From Alphaproteobacteria bacterium (GTDB taxonomy: Bacteria > Pseudomonadota > Alphaproteobacteria > Micavibrionales > Micavibrionaceae), in NCBI GenBank assembly GCA_030147745.1, contig JASBUS010000093.1:1-50553 (forward strand): 50,553 nucleotides of DNA, in the 5' to 3' direction. Made by a program: the position numbers and the translations under genes. Shown here piece after piece: positions 7,723 to 16,240 of this stretch (position 1 is the first letter of the stretch; every line of letters starts with the position of its first letter). The notes under the pieces were generated by a model, which had not been told where the DNA came from, did no database searches, and saw nothing but the letters and a program-made list of their open reading frames with translations.

Positions 7723-9495
7723 ATGACGGCATTAACAACACAGCTTTCGGCGCATATTGGCGCAGTTTTCAAAAAACACAACCTGCCTGAAGAATTAGGC
7801 GCTGTGCGTGTATCTGACCGCCCTGACCTTGCACAATTTCAATGTAATGGCGCCATGGCTGCTGCGAAAATCGCAGGCAAAGCCCCGCGCGCAATTGCCG
7901 AAGACATCGTTGCGGATTTATCACAAGACTCTATGTTTTCGGAAGTATCGATCGCTGGCCCAGGGTTCATTAACATCAAATTGACCGAAGGCGCCCTTTC
8001 TGACCATATTATTGCGCTCAATCAAGATGATCATTTCTTGGTTGATAATAGCGGCAAAGGCCAAGACATAGTCGTCGATTATGGTGGCCCAAACACAGCG
8101 AAGCCAATGCATGTTGGCCATTTGCGCGCCAGCATTATTGGCGAGTCCGTCAAACGCGTTCTGAACTTTATCGGCTATGATGCCAAAGGCGATATTCACT
8201 TAGGTGACTGGGGCACACATATGGGCATGGTGCTTTCGGAATTTGAAATCCGTCACCCTGAATGGCCATATTTTGACAAAAGCAAAACAGGCGACTTCCC
8301 TAAAGAGCCACCGATCACGATTGAGGATTTGGAAACACTATACCCACAAGCCTCTCAAGCGAGTAAATCGGACGAAGCGCGCATGGAAATTTCACGCCAA
8401 GTAACAGCTGAGCTACAAAAGAAACAACCGGGCTATTATGCGCTATGGCAGCATTGCTTTAACGTTTCTGTCGAAGCCATGAAAAAGAACTTCGCCGCCC
8501 TTGATGTTTATTTTGAGCTATGGCTTGGGGAATCCAACGCGCAAGATTACATCCCTGATATGGTCAACAAACTTCAAAAAGATGGCTGCGCTATTGAAGA
8601 TGACGGCGCGATTGTCATCCCTGTAAAACAAGATGACGATAAAAAGGAATATCCGCCGCTTATCCTTTATAAGCGTGATGGCTCTGTCATGTATGGCACA
8701 ACCGACCTCGCCACCCTCGTTCAGCGTATGCAAGATTTTAACCCTGTTAAAGTCATTTACGTGGTCGACCAACGCCAAGGCCTGCATTTTGAGCAAGTCT
8801 TCCGTGCAGCACGCCTAAGCAAGATTGTCCCTGAGACAACAGAACTGACCCATGCGGGCTTTGGCACAATGAATGGTCAAGACGGCAAGCCGTTTAAAAC
8901 CCGCGCAGGCGGCGTTATGAAGCTAGAAGACCTTATCCAAATGGGGATCGACAAAGCAACGCAGCGTTTGGATGAAGCCAATATTGGTCAAGACTATAGC
9001 GACGAAGAGCGCGCCGACATCGCGCATAAAGTGGCCATCGCCGCAATTAAATTTGCCGACCTGCAAAACAACCGTAGCGCCGATTATATATTCGACCTTG
9101 ACCGCCTCACTTCTTTTGAAGGTAAAACAGGCCCTTATTTGCTATATCAGGCTGTACGTATTAAATCGCTCCTCAAGAAAGCCGCTGATCAAGACCTTAA
9201 ACCTGCGCAGCTTAATAAGCTCGCACTAGGTGAACATGAAACCAATTTGGCCTTAATCCTTGCGGATTTCCCAAATGTGGTTGATTTAGCTGCGCGTAAC
9301 TATACGCCACATGTTTTGGCGGACTACGCATTCAAGCTTGCGCAAAGCTTCAGCAGCTTCTATAGCCACTGCCCAATTTTGAGCGGCGCAGAGGCTGAAG
9401 CCCAGCAATCCCGCTTGTTCCTCTGCGCGCTTACATTGCGTATATTAGAACAAACGCTTGAATTGCTTGGTATTCCTACGCCAGAACGCATGTAA
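7723..9495 (+). CDS. argS: Arginyl-tRNA synthetase
   Basis: Class I aminoacyl-tRNA synthetase charging tRNA-Arg. 590 residues, normal length. In order: the N-terminal additional domain (residues 1 to about 110, containing DLAQFQCNGAMAAAKIAGK), the catalytic fold with HIGH-type motif HVGH (130-133) in the ArgRS block GGPNTAKPMHVGHLR, a degenerate KMSKS region KPFKTRAGGVMKL, and the DALR anticodon-binding domain beginning near GKTGPYLLYQAVRIKSLL and running to the C-terminus. It has its own promoter. A weak ribosome site fits the overlap of the leader with the inverted repeat. Confidence 0.97.
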   Translation: MTALTTQLSAHIGAVFKKHNLPEELGAVRVSDRPDLAQFQCNGAMAAAKIAGKAPRAIAEDIVADLSQDSMFSEVSIAGPGFINIKLTEGALSDHIIALNQDDHFLVDNSGKGQDIVVDYGGPNTAKPMHVGHLRASIIGESVKRVLNFIGYDAKGDIHLGDWGTHMGMVLSEFEIRHPEWPYFDKSKTGDFPKEPPITIEDLETLYPQASQASKSDEARMEISRQVTAELQKKQPGYYALWQHCFNVSVEAMKKNFAALDVYFELWLGESNAQDYIPDMVNKLQKDGCAIEDDGAIVIPVKQDDDKKEYPPLILYKRDGSVMYGTTDLATLVQRMQDFNPVKVIYVVDQRQGLHFEQVFRAARLSKIVPETTELTHAGFGTMNGQDGKPFKTRAGGVMKLEDLIQMGIDKATQRLDEANIGQDYSDEERADIAHKVAIAAIKFADLQNNRSADYIFDLDRLTSFEGKTGPYLLYQAVRIKSLLKKAADQDLKPAQLNKLALGEHETNLALILADFPNVVDLAARNYTPHVLADYAFKLAQSFSSFYSHCPILSGAEAEAQQSRLFLCALTLRILEQTLELLGIPTPERM

Positions 9496-9658
9496 AATAA
9501 TCATTATCTTTAGATATGTGTCTTTGGAATATTATTTCCATAGACACCGCCTTGTATTTAATTTTATTTTCCATATGAAATCCCGCTTGTTATATAGCTT
9601 TACAGCAAAATAGCGCCTCGGGCGGGCTTTTCGTTTTCATAAAATGGTTAAAAAAGTA

Positions 9659-9687
9659 TTGACAGCGTTACGTAAATAGCTTACAAA
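9659..9687 (+). promoter_or_regulatory. Candidate promoter of the three-gene coiled-coil/AAA+/membrane operon
   Basis: TTGACA (9659-9664), 17 bp, TACAAA (9682-9687). The -35 box is perfect, the -10 weak, as expected for an activated or repressed promoter. Confidence 0.45.
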
Positions 9688-9717
9688 GGCGAGCATAATA
9701 AATTTTATATTACGTAA
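9668..9717. promoter_or_regulatory. Two copies of palindrome TTACGTAA, 42 bp apart
   Basis: TTACGTAA occurs at 9668-9675 (between -35 and -10) and at 9710-9717 (in the leader). Centres are 42 bp apart, four helical turns, so both face the same side of the DNA. Both are followed by A (TTACGTAAA). This looks like a pair of regulator sites; the regulator is unknown. Confidence 0.5.
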
Positions 9718-9740
9718 AACACGTCAAGAGGGCACAAAAA

Positions 9741-11822
9741 ATGAGTGAAAATGACTTTATGAACAGCATCCTTGGAAACCCAGTTGAAGAGGACCAAGCT
9801 GACGAACAGGAAGTAGTAGATTCAATTGAACATCTCGATGTTTCAGGCGAACTGGATTCAATCGACGCTAAATATGCCGATGTTGAAACAATCAATATCA
9901 TCGCAAGCGACGCGAGCAATAAAGAGAAAATTGCACAGTTAATCGCAAAATTCAAAACACCGACCGACGCGTTGGAAAACCCAACAGCAGATGTGGATCC
10001 GGTTGATCTTTCAGCAGAACTTACCGCTGAATTAGAAGACACATTAGAATATTACTTTGAACAATTCTTCGTTGCATCGGGTGGCGCGGTGAAGAACGTA
10101 CACGATAAAGCCTTCAACTATATGACTCAAAAAATTGAAGAAGTCATGGTTGATTTCAAAAAATATCGCGGCACAGTTGGTGAACTTGGCGAAGCGACAC
10201 GCGTTTTGCGTAAAGCCAAAGAAACTGGTCAAGACATTCGCACTATGATCGAAAAAGCAGACCAGCTTGACGCCGAAATCGTTGAACTTGAAGTTTCTCG
10301 CGACAAAGCACTAAACGCACTTGAGAAAACAAGTGAAAACGCCGCAGCGAAAGAAGCATATGTCGCAGAAATCGAAGCGCAAATCGAAGAGCTTAAAGCA
10401 AACGCAACAATTGCAGCTAAAGGCCAAGGTTTTGAAACTGTTGAAGCAGCAGAAGGCGAAGAAGCAACTGAAGCAGCTGAAGCAGACGCAGAAACAGAAG
10501 CGCTACCACAAATTAAAGGTATCGTTCAGCTTCAAGCAGAACTTGCTTCACTTGGTTTCATGGACTTTAGCGCTAAAGGCAAGCTCAAAGCAGAAATTAA
10601 AGAAAAACAAGCGATTATTCAAAACGCAAAAACCAAAGTTGATAAACTCAACGAAACACTTGCGAAAGAGAAAAACGCCCTTGCTGGTCTTAAAAATGCT
10701 GAGAAAGCGGCGCAAGCGAAGTTCGACACAGAACAACAGCAAATTGATGAAAAGCGCGCTGAATTAGACCAAAATGATGAATATCGTGCATTGCGCATCC
10801 TCGTAGAAGGCAACAGCATTTCTGACAACGCAGCCTATAACGAAAAACGCGAAGACATCATTAAATCAGCCCTAGGTCTGGTTGAAGGTTCAAGCGCAAA
10901 ACTTTCTGATGCATTAGATGGACTTAGCGTTTCTCGTGAGAACTTGGTTCTACTGCGTGAGATTTCAACAAATATTGATACAGACGTAAAAGTTTTGTCA
11001 TCTGTGATTGATCAAGTAAATCAGCACCTACACGATAAACATCAGGAATATAAAGCAGCACGTGATGCAATTGTTGACGCACAAAAAACAGAAGCATTGG
11101 CACTTGCGGCAGATGAGGATGAAAAAGCAGGTATTGAAGCGAATTTCTCTCCGAAGCAAACACCTGAACTTATCGCGGCGAATGCACGTTTGGAAGCACA
11201 CAACACCTACCACAAAAACTTTGGTAACGTTGCTGAGCAACTCACAAACTTCCACCAAGAAGTGCGTGAAAACCTTCAGAAAAACACCGTCTTCATCCAA
11301 GAAGTTGATGACAAGATCAAGAAAACAAAGCGTATCCGTACATCTACAATTGGTAAAGTTGCCGGTGAAGCAGGTATGGTCTTGAACAGCTTGTCAGCGC
11401 GTGTGAACGAGGGCCAAGTGGACTTGATCGACGACATGCTTACAATGACATCAGCCCAAGCCGCTGAACATTTTAAAGACGCTGTAGATGGCCTTGTTGA
11501 ACACGGCAAAGCGGATAACTCTCGCCTGAATGATGATATTAAGCAAATTGACGGCTTCACTGCCCTACTTAAAGACACTGAGGCAGAGCTTAAAGATATC
11601 GCTAAAACTGGTGCAGCTCTGCGCGAGAAGAAAGAAGACTCTCTTCAAGATCTTGAAGCTGCAGGTAAAAACCTTGAGCAAGCCAAAGAAACAGGCGCAC
11701 AAGAAGGTGAACGTGCTTATCGTGACTTCAAAACTGCATCAGCAGCAAGCGAAGCAAAAGTAGGCAAAGCGTCTCCGACAACAGCAGGTCGCCGTCGTCG
11801 CCGTGGCCCAGGCCTGAACTAA
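9741..11822 (+). CDS. Large coiled-coil protein of unknown function
   Basis: 693 residues, not recognised. There is no signal peptide and no membrane segment, so it should be cytosolic. Residues 1-60 are acidic and low-complexity. A compact region around 80-140 (LEDTLEYYFEQFFVASGGAV, MTQKIEEVMVDFKKYRG) is followed by long heptad-like helices rich in Glu, Lys, Ala and Gln (about 150-230, 290-370, 420-480, 500-560, 600-670), broken by an Ala/Glu-rich linker (about 235-260, EAAEGEEATEAAEADAETEA). The C-terminus is a basic GRRRRRG tail that could bind nucleic acid, acidic protein or lipid head groups. Ribosome site AGAGGG 8 bp before ATG. Codons favour GCA, GGT and CGT, as in the cold-shock gene of this window, suggesting high expression. 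First gene of an operon with the AAA+ and membrane-protein genes. Confidence 0.85.
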   Translation: MSENDFMNSILGNPVEEDQADEQEVVDSIEHLDVSGELDSIDAKYADVETINIIASDASNKEKIAQLIAKFKTPTDALENPTADVDPVDLSAELTAELEDTLEYYFEQFFVASGGAVKNVHDKAFNYMTQKIEEVMVDFKKYRGTVGELGEATRVLRKAKETGQDIRTMIEKADQLDAEIVELEVSRDKALNALEKTSENAAAKEAYVAEIEAQIEELKANATIAAKGQGFETVEAAEGEEATEAAEADAETEALPQIKGIVQLQAELASLGFMDFSAKGKLKAEIKEKQAIIQNAKTKVDKLNETLAKEKNALAGLKNAEKAAQAKFDTEQQQIDEKRAELDQNDEYRALRILVEGNSISDNAAYNEKREDIIKSALGLVEGSSAKLSDALDGLSVSRENLVLLREISTNIDTDVKVLSSVIDQVNQHLHDKHQEYKAARDAIVDAQKTEALALAADEDEKAGIEANFSPKQTPELIAANARLEAHNTYHKNFGNVAEQLTNFHQEVRENLQKNTVFIQEVDDKIKKTKRIRTSTIGKVAGEAGMVLNSLSARVNEGQVDLIDDMLTMTSAQAAEHFKDAVDGLVEHGKADNSRLNDDIKQIDGFTALLKDTEAELKDIAKTGAALREKKEDSLQDLEAAGKNLEQAKETGAQEGERAYRDFKTASAASEAKVGKASPTTAGRRRRRGPGLN

Positions 11823-11846
11823 TCAGCCTGAATAAAACCTAATTTC

Positions 11847-11882
11847 TTTCTGGGGCGGATGCCCAGCGCCCCGCCCCAGAAA
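11847..11882 (+). other. 12-bp perfect hairpin between operon genes 1 and 2
   Basis: TTTCTGGGGCGG (11847-11858) and CCGCCCCAGAAA (11871-11882) with a 12-nt loop; no T-run follows on either strand. More likely an mRNA 3'-end stabiliser or attenuation point that sets unequal amounts of the two proteins than a full terminator. Confidence 0.6.
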
Positions 11883-11951
11883 ATACTAAAAACAAGACAC
11901 AAAAAACGACACAAAAAAATAAGACGTATATATAGAGTTAAGAGGGTGGCT

Positions 11952-14222
11952 ATGACGCTAGAAAATACAATTTTGCAAGAATACTCAGCATATCTAGATG
12001 CAACAGATCCAAACTTCACTTATTTCGGTGAAACAAAAAATCTCGTCAATCTTGCTTGTTCACTAAATCAATATCGTAATAACAGCGTTTTGCTTACAGG
12101 CCCAGCCGGCATTGGCCGCCGTTCATTAATTGCAGGCCTCGTTAAAAACAAAGGCGCAGATGGTATGCCACTGGAAACCATCAACACTGATTTTTATCGC
12201 CTGAATGTAGAAGATTTATTCGACACCAACACCGTGTCAAAAATCGAAGAGAAATTCAGCGCCGTACTCGACCAACTCAAAACCATTAAACAGCGCAGCG
12301 GTAAAAAGCCTGTTTTGGTAATTGACGATGGCACAAATTTTGTTCGTGAAGTCACAACCAAAAAAGCATCAAGCCTGTTAAATCAGCTTATCGATGCCGA
12401 CCAAACAAGCGATGACTTTGATTTGATTTTCAGTGCCGATAACGATGCCTTGCATCTACTGAAAACAAATTACCCGAATTTTGTTAGCAAACTTAGCACA
12501 CAAGAAGTTAAACAAGCCGAAACACCAGTTGTGTTAGAAATGCTTGCCCATGAAGCACAGCGTTATGCGCCAAAAGGCCTAACCGTAAGCGACAAAGCCC
12601 TTGAAATGGTTGTGAAGCTTGCAAAGCGTTACCCTGCCTTAGGCGCGCATGCTATGCCGAAACGCGCATCACTTTTCTTGGATGAAGTCGCCACAGCCTT
12701 CCGCCTTGAAAAACACAGTAAGCCAGAGCAAGTTCATGAAGATGAATCCCTGCGCAGCGCAAAGCAAAAAGAATTGAAAAAAGCACAAGACGCAGGCGAA
12801 AGCACAGCGGATCTTGAAGCTGATATTGCCGCCCTTGACGCTTCTATTGCTACGGCTATGGCGGATTGGAACATGAAGAAGAAAGTTTTGCTCGATCAAC
12901 AAGCAAAAATCTCTGAATATCGTGGTCAAATCCAAATTTATAAAGATAAAATTGAGAGCCTAATAGCGAAAGATCAGGAAGCTGAACAAAGCACAGACGA
13001 CAGCCAACAAAATGATAGCCGTCTAAAAAGAAATCCTGAAATTTCGAAACTAAGAACAGATATTGAAAACATCGAAGCGTCAATCGAAGAATGTAACGAG
13101 AAGTCAGCAAAGCTCATTGGCCAAATGACTTATCCTGTAACATTAGATGCCGAATATGTTGACGCATATGCCAAAAACAAACTGGGCATGAATGATGTAC
13201 CAGACCTGCGTAAATCTATACGTACAGCCGACCAGCATATTAACGGCATTGTTATGGGTCAGGAACAAATGATCAACCCAATGATCAGCGCGATCAAACA
13301 GCGCCTTGGCAATAAAAAAGAAGCCAAAAAGCCTAAGGGTGTATTCCTTATTCTTGGTCCATCAGGCGTCGGTAAAACCTTTATCGCCGAAGTATTGGCA
13401 GAAGAGCTTTGTGGCGGAAAATTAAACGTCATCAATATGGAAGGTTTTAAAGAGAAGCACACCGTATCACGTATGATTGGTGCCCCTCCAGGCTATGCCG
13501 GTTACGACCAAAAAGCTGAACTCGTTAAAATCAGCGAAGAAAACCCATCTGGCGTTATCTTGCTCGACGAGATTGAGAAAGCCCATTTGGACGTAAAACA
13601 AGCCCTTCTGACACCATTGGATAAAGGCAGCTTTACATCAGCGAATGGCCGCGATACAGCGGACTTCCGTGATAACATCATTATCATGACATCAAACTTT
13701 GGTCAGCAAAGCATTATTCTGCCGAATGCAGAGGAGTCTTTTGAAGTTTGGGAAACAAAATTAAAGGAAGAAATTTTCAAGGCTGCAGACCACTTCTCGC
13801 CTGAGTTCCTTAACCGCTGTACAATCGTATGTGCAGACTTCTTAAGCGACGAAGTTATCGAGAAAGTTGTTACACGCCGAGTCAACGCCTTTGCATCTGA
13901 ATTTGTTGAAGATGCAAGCACATTCAAAGTCGAAATTGACGAAGAAAGTGTAAAACGTTTTGTCGCCGACCATTACAAAAAGAAAAATGGTGCACGTGTT
14001 GTTCAAGACATTCTTCAGCAACAAGTTGGTGATCATATCTGTAACCTTGTTTTGGATAATGACGCAGACGACAAAAACACTTGCGGCGTATTAAAAGTAT
14101 GCTATAACGATGGTAAATTTACATATGACTTGGACGAAAATGCATTAACGCTTAAGGCTGGCAATGAAAATCAGCCAAACGCAAAATCAGCATTCCAACC
14201 AAGCGCGGCAGCAATAGCCTAA
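11952..14222 (+). CDS. ClpB/Hsp104-like two-module AAA+ ATPase with degenerate first module
   Basis: 756 residues from ATG 11952, which has AGAGG about 8 bp upstream. The N-terminal substrate domain of ClpB is absent. Module 1 (about 25-250) has Walker A GPAGIGRRS (50-58) with Arg where the nucleotide-binding Lys should be, and Walker B VLVIDD (121-126) with Asp for the catalytic Glu, so it is probably unable to hydrolyse ATP. A Lys/Glu-rich coiled coil follows (265-390), in the place of the ClpB middle domain. Module 2 is intact: Walker A GPSGVGKT (469-476), pore loop GYAGY (514-518), Walker B VILLDEIEKAH (from 535), sensor 1 TSN (580-582), arginine finger in PEFLNR (R622), sensor 2 GAR (680-682). 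The fold predicts a protein-remodelling hexamer. Second gene of the operon; it is not housekeeping ClpB. ClpV of type VI secretion was considered, but no such genes are nearby. Confidence 0.9.
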   Translation: MTLENTILQEYSAYLDATDPNFTYFGETKNLVNLACSLNQYRNNSVLLTGPAGIGRRSLIAGLVKNKGADGMPLETINTDFYRLNVEDLFDTNTVSKIEEKFSAVLDQLKTIKQRSGKKPVLVIDDGTNFVREVTTKKASSLLNQLIDADQTSDDFDLIFSADNDALHLLKTNYPNFVSKLSTQEVKQAETPVVLEMLAHEAQRYAPKGLTVSDKALEMVVKLAKRYPALGAHAMPKRASLFLDEVATAFRLEKHSKPEQVHEDESLRSAKQKELKKAQDAGESTADLEADIAALDASIATAMADWNMKKKVLLDQQAKISEYRGQIQIYKDKIESLIAKDQEAEQSTDDSQQNDSRLKRNPEISKLRTDIENIEASIEECNEKSAKLIGQMTYPVTLDAEYVDAYAKNKLGMNDVPDLRKSIRTADQHINGIVMGQEQMINPMISAIKQRLGNKKEAKKPKGVFLILGPSGVGKTFIAEVLAEELCGGKLNVINMEGFKEKHTVSRMIGAPPGYAGYDQKAELVKISEENPSGVILLDEIEKAHLDVKQALLTPLDKGSFTSANGRDTADFRDNIIIMTSNFGQQSIILPNAEESFEVWETKLKEEIFKAADHFSPEFLNRCTIVCADFLSDEVIEKVVTRRVNAFASEFVEDASTFKVEIDEESVKRFVADHYKKKNGARVVQDILQQQVGDHICNLVLDNDADDKNTCGVLKVCYNDGKFTYDLDENALTLKAGNENQPNAKSAFQPSAAAIA

Positions 14223-14246
14223 GGGATTTTAAATAGGAGCACAAAA

Positions 14247-15434
14247 ATGAGCACTAAAGATCAAAAGCCAAAAAACACAAATGACGATGCATTCGACATT
14301 CTTGATGATGCGAATAAAGCGACCGCTGATTTCATCAAGAAAAAAAGCAACCGTCAGATGATTTACCAAGGCATCCGCTACGCAGCAAGTACTGTTAAGG
14401 CCCTTGTCACTGGCGCAGCGTATATCGCCGACGCGATCATCACGGCGGGCCGCAAAGCATGGCCAACGACTAAAGCCGTCATCGGCGCAACCGTTGGCGC
14501 AATTAAAAGTGGCACAGCAACTTACCGCGAAAACTGGGGTAAGAACTGGCGTTCAACAGATGAATTTGGCAACAATAAATTCAAATGGCCAAACACAGCA
14601 AAAGGCTGGTGGCAAACATTGAACCTGCCAATTTATGTTTATGCTGGTTGGGTTGCAGCAGGCGTTGCTTTTGTTGACTTACCACTTGTATCCGTAGCAG
14701 ATTACAAAGATGATCCAATCTACAAAATGCACAAACCACAGCCAAAACAAATTGCGGGTGAAGAAGAATGGACAGTAACATGTAACTATCTAGACACACG
14801 TAAAGAATCTGAATCTGAATGTGCATTCTCTATCCCTGACAACACATGGCTAGACGTCACATATCGCTTGAGCAACCCTCTGTCGATTTCAGGTTGGTTT
14901 ACAGGCTATTCACCACGTACACATGTTGCATCATCAATGCTTGCAAATGATAGCCAATATTGTGCGATCAACACTGTACTTGACCGTCCAGTGCTTGGTG
15001 CAGATAAAAACTTGCCATCAATCTATCGTGCGCCAATCTGTGCCGACACAATAGATGAGCTAAAAACAAAGCTGACAACAACCACGACTGATAAAAACGG
15101 CAACGTAACATTCGAAGCTGGGGAAATCATCGAAGACGACGGTGCAATGTGGTACCGCGCCGCAGACCAAAGCTGGGCTGTTCCAGGTTGGTTGGCAAGT
15201 GCTTGGGTTAGCGCAGGTGAAACACTTGGCGATATTGCAGACTGGGCTGTTGAACTTGTAACACCAGATCCAGAAGAAGAAAAACCGGCTGAAACAGAAG
15301 GCCAAGATGCAGATAAAACCACAAGCGTCGAATTCAACAACGCGACAAAAGGTTATATCAGCAATGACAACCAGAATATCACTTTGACGGCCAGCATTTC
15401 ATACGAAAACGGCCCGAAAATGAAAGTAGCTTAA
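14247..15434 (+). CDS. Unknown single-pass membrane protein with cysteine-containing C-terminal domain
   Basis: 395 residues, not recognised; ribosome site AGGAG before the ATG. A basic amphipathic N-terminal half (about 1-125: helices around IYQGIRYAASTVKALVTGAA and TKAVIGATVGAIKSG) precedes one likely membrane helix at 128-148 (LPIYVYAGWVAAGVAFVDLPL). The rest carries four cysteines (179, 192, 239, 265), which suggests disulphides and so a periplasmic location for the C-terminal domain, a Trp-rich stretch (302-325) and an acidic tail (340-358). By the positive-inside rule the basic N-terminus is cytosolic. Third gene of the operon, 24 bp after the AAA+ gene; it could anchor that ATPase or the coiled-coil protein to the inner membrane. 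Function unknown. Confidence 0.83.
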   Translation: MSTKDQKPKNTNDDAFDILDDANKATADFIKKKSNRQMIYQGIRYAASTVKALVTGAAYIADAIITAGRKAWPTTKAVIGATVGAIKSGTATYRENWGKNWRSTDEFGNNKFKWPNTAKGWWQTLNLPIYVYAGWVAAGVAFVDLPLVSVADYKDDPIYKMHKPQPKQIAGEEEWTVTCNYLDTRKESESECAFSIPDNTWLDVTYRLSNPLSISGWFTGYSPRTHVASSMLANDSQYCAINTVLDRPVLGADKNLPSIYRAPICADTIDELKTKLTTTTTDKNGNVTFEAGEIIEDDGAMWYRAADQSWAVPGWLASAWVSAGETLGDIADWAVELVTPDPEEEKPAETEGQDADKTTSVEFNNATKGYISNDNQNITLTASISYENGPKMKVA

Positions 15435-15463
15435 CTGCCGAAATAGTGGTCGTTTAAGCTTGC

Positions 15464-15609
15464 TTTAGGACAAGTCATATTGAGTGAAGCCTATAAAAAT
15501 AGGCGAACGAAATAAGACGCCGGCATAAAGTGAGATCAAACGTCCAGAAAAAAGTTTTGTGTCCTATAGGAAAGTCCTGCATGCCACCCCATGCGGGGCT
15601 TTTCTTTTG
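15464..15609 (+). other. Structured intergenic stretch with weak terminator
   Basis: Between the membrane-protein gene and the rhodanese gene are TAGGACA (15466-15472) matched by TGTCCTA (15560-15566), a hairpin GCCTAT-AAAA-ATAGGC (15489-15504), and CCCC-ATGC-GGGG (15587-15598) followed by a T-rich run (15600-15609). The last can end the operon transcript; the whole could also be a small RNA of about 150 nt. No known family recognised. Confidence 0.35.
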
Positions 15610-15663
15610 TGCAAACTTCAGGCAAAATGCAAGGCATAATTTTGACAAAGGATATAAAACATC

Positions 15664-16239
15664 ATGGACATGATCAGCGCTGCAGAATTCATCGACAACA
15701 TCTCTAACGCCGAAGAAAAATTCTATATTCTCGACGTCCGCAGCGAAGCTGAATATAAAAAATCACGCCTAAGCGGCATCGCAAGTGACAATGTCCCGCT
15801 ACATGAAGTCCCTGATGTTGCCGACACAATCGTTAATCATTGCCGCACCATGCCGACTTATGTGCTGTGTAAAGCAGGTAAGCGCGCCCAATTCGCTGCG
15901 ATGGATATCGAAGCCGCAGGCGCAGAAAACGTGATTGTTGTTGATGGCGGCACACTCGCCTTAGAAGCCATGGGCATTGAATTCACGCCCGATATTATCA
16001 GCATTGAACGTCAATATTATATCCTCCTTGGCGGCATCATCGTGCTTGGCCTTTTGCTTGATTTAGAGATTTTGGCGCTATTGGCGGCCATCGCCCTACT
16101 TGTCCGCGGCATTACAGGCAAATGCGGCTTAATTAAGATCCTCGCTAAAATGCCTTGGAACGACTATGTCAACCAAGACATTCAAGAAGAAATCAGCAAA
16201 TCTGTACAAGCTTATCAAGAAAAGAAAGCACAGGCGTAA
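15664..16239 (+). CDS. Rhodanese-domain inner-membrane protein (YgaP-like)
   Basis: 191 residues. Residues 1-110 are a rhodanese domain with the active-site cysteine in VLCKAGKRAQ, which would carry a persulphide. Two hydrophobic helices follow (about 118-148: YYILLGGIIVLGLLLDLEILALLAAIALL), then a DUF2892-type segment GITGKCGLIKIL and a charged tail. This matches the E. coli YgaP plan of rhodanese plus membrane hairpin, implicated in sulphur transfer. An ATG two codons downstream (15670) is also possible. AAGGAT lies about 10 bp before the start. Stands alone between the operon and the repeat. Confidence 0.85.
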   Translation: MDMISAAEFIDNISNAEEKFYILDVRSEAEYKKSRLSGIASDNVPLHEVPDVADTIVNHCRTMPTYVLCKAGKRAQFAAMDIEAAGAENVIVVDGGTLALEAMGIEFTPDIISIERQYYILLGGIIVLGLLLDLEILALLAAIALLVRGITGKCGLIKILAKMPWNDYVNQDIQEEISKSVQAYQEKKAQA

Positions 16240-16240
16240 T

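Noticed and set aside
9518-9547. Hairpin GTGTCT...AGACAC after argS as terminator
   Set aside because: Short arms with mismatches and no T-run; at most a weak transcript end.
10321-10767. Lys/Gln-rich open frame inside the coiled-coil gene
   Set aside because: Same strand, other frame; the composition (runs of K and Q) is the frame-shifted image of Glu/Ala/Lys codons, and no ribosome site is present.
11952-14222. Reading the AAA+ gene as type VI secretion ClpV
   Set aside because: No TssB/TssC or other type VI genes adjacent, no ClpV N-domain, and the first module is degenerate.
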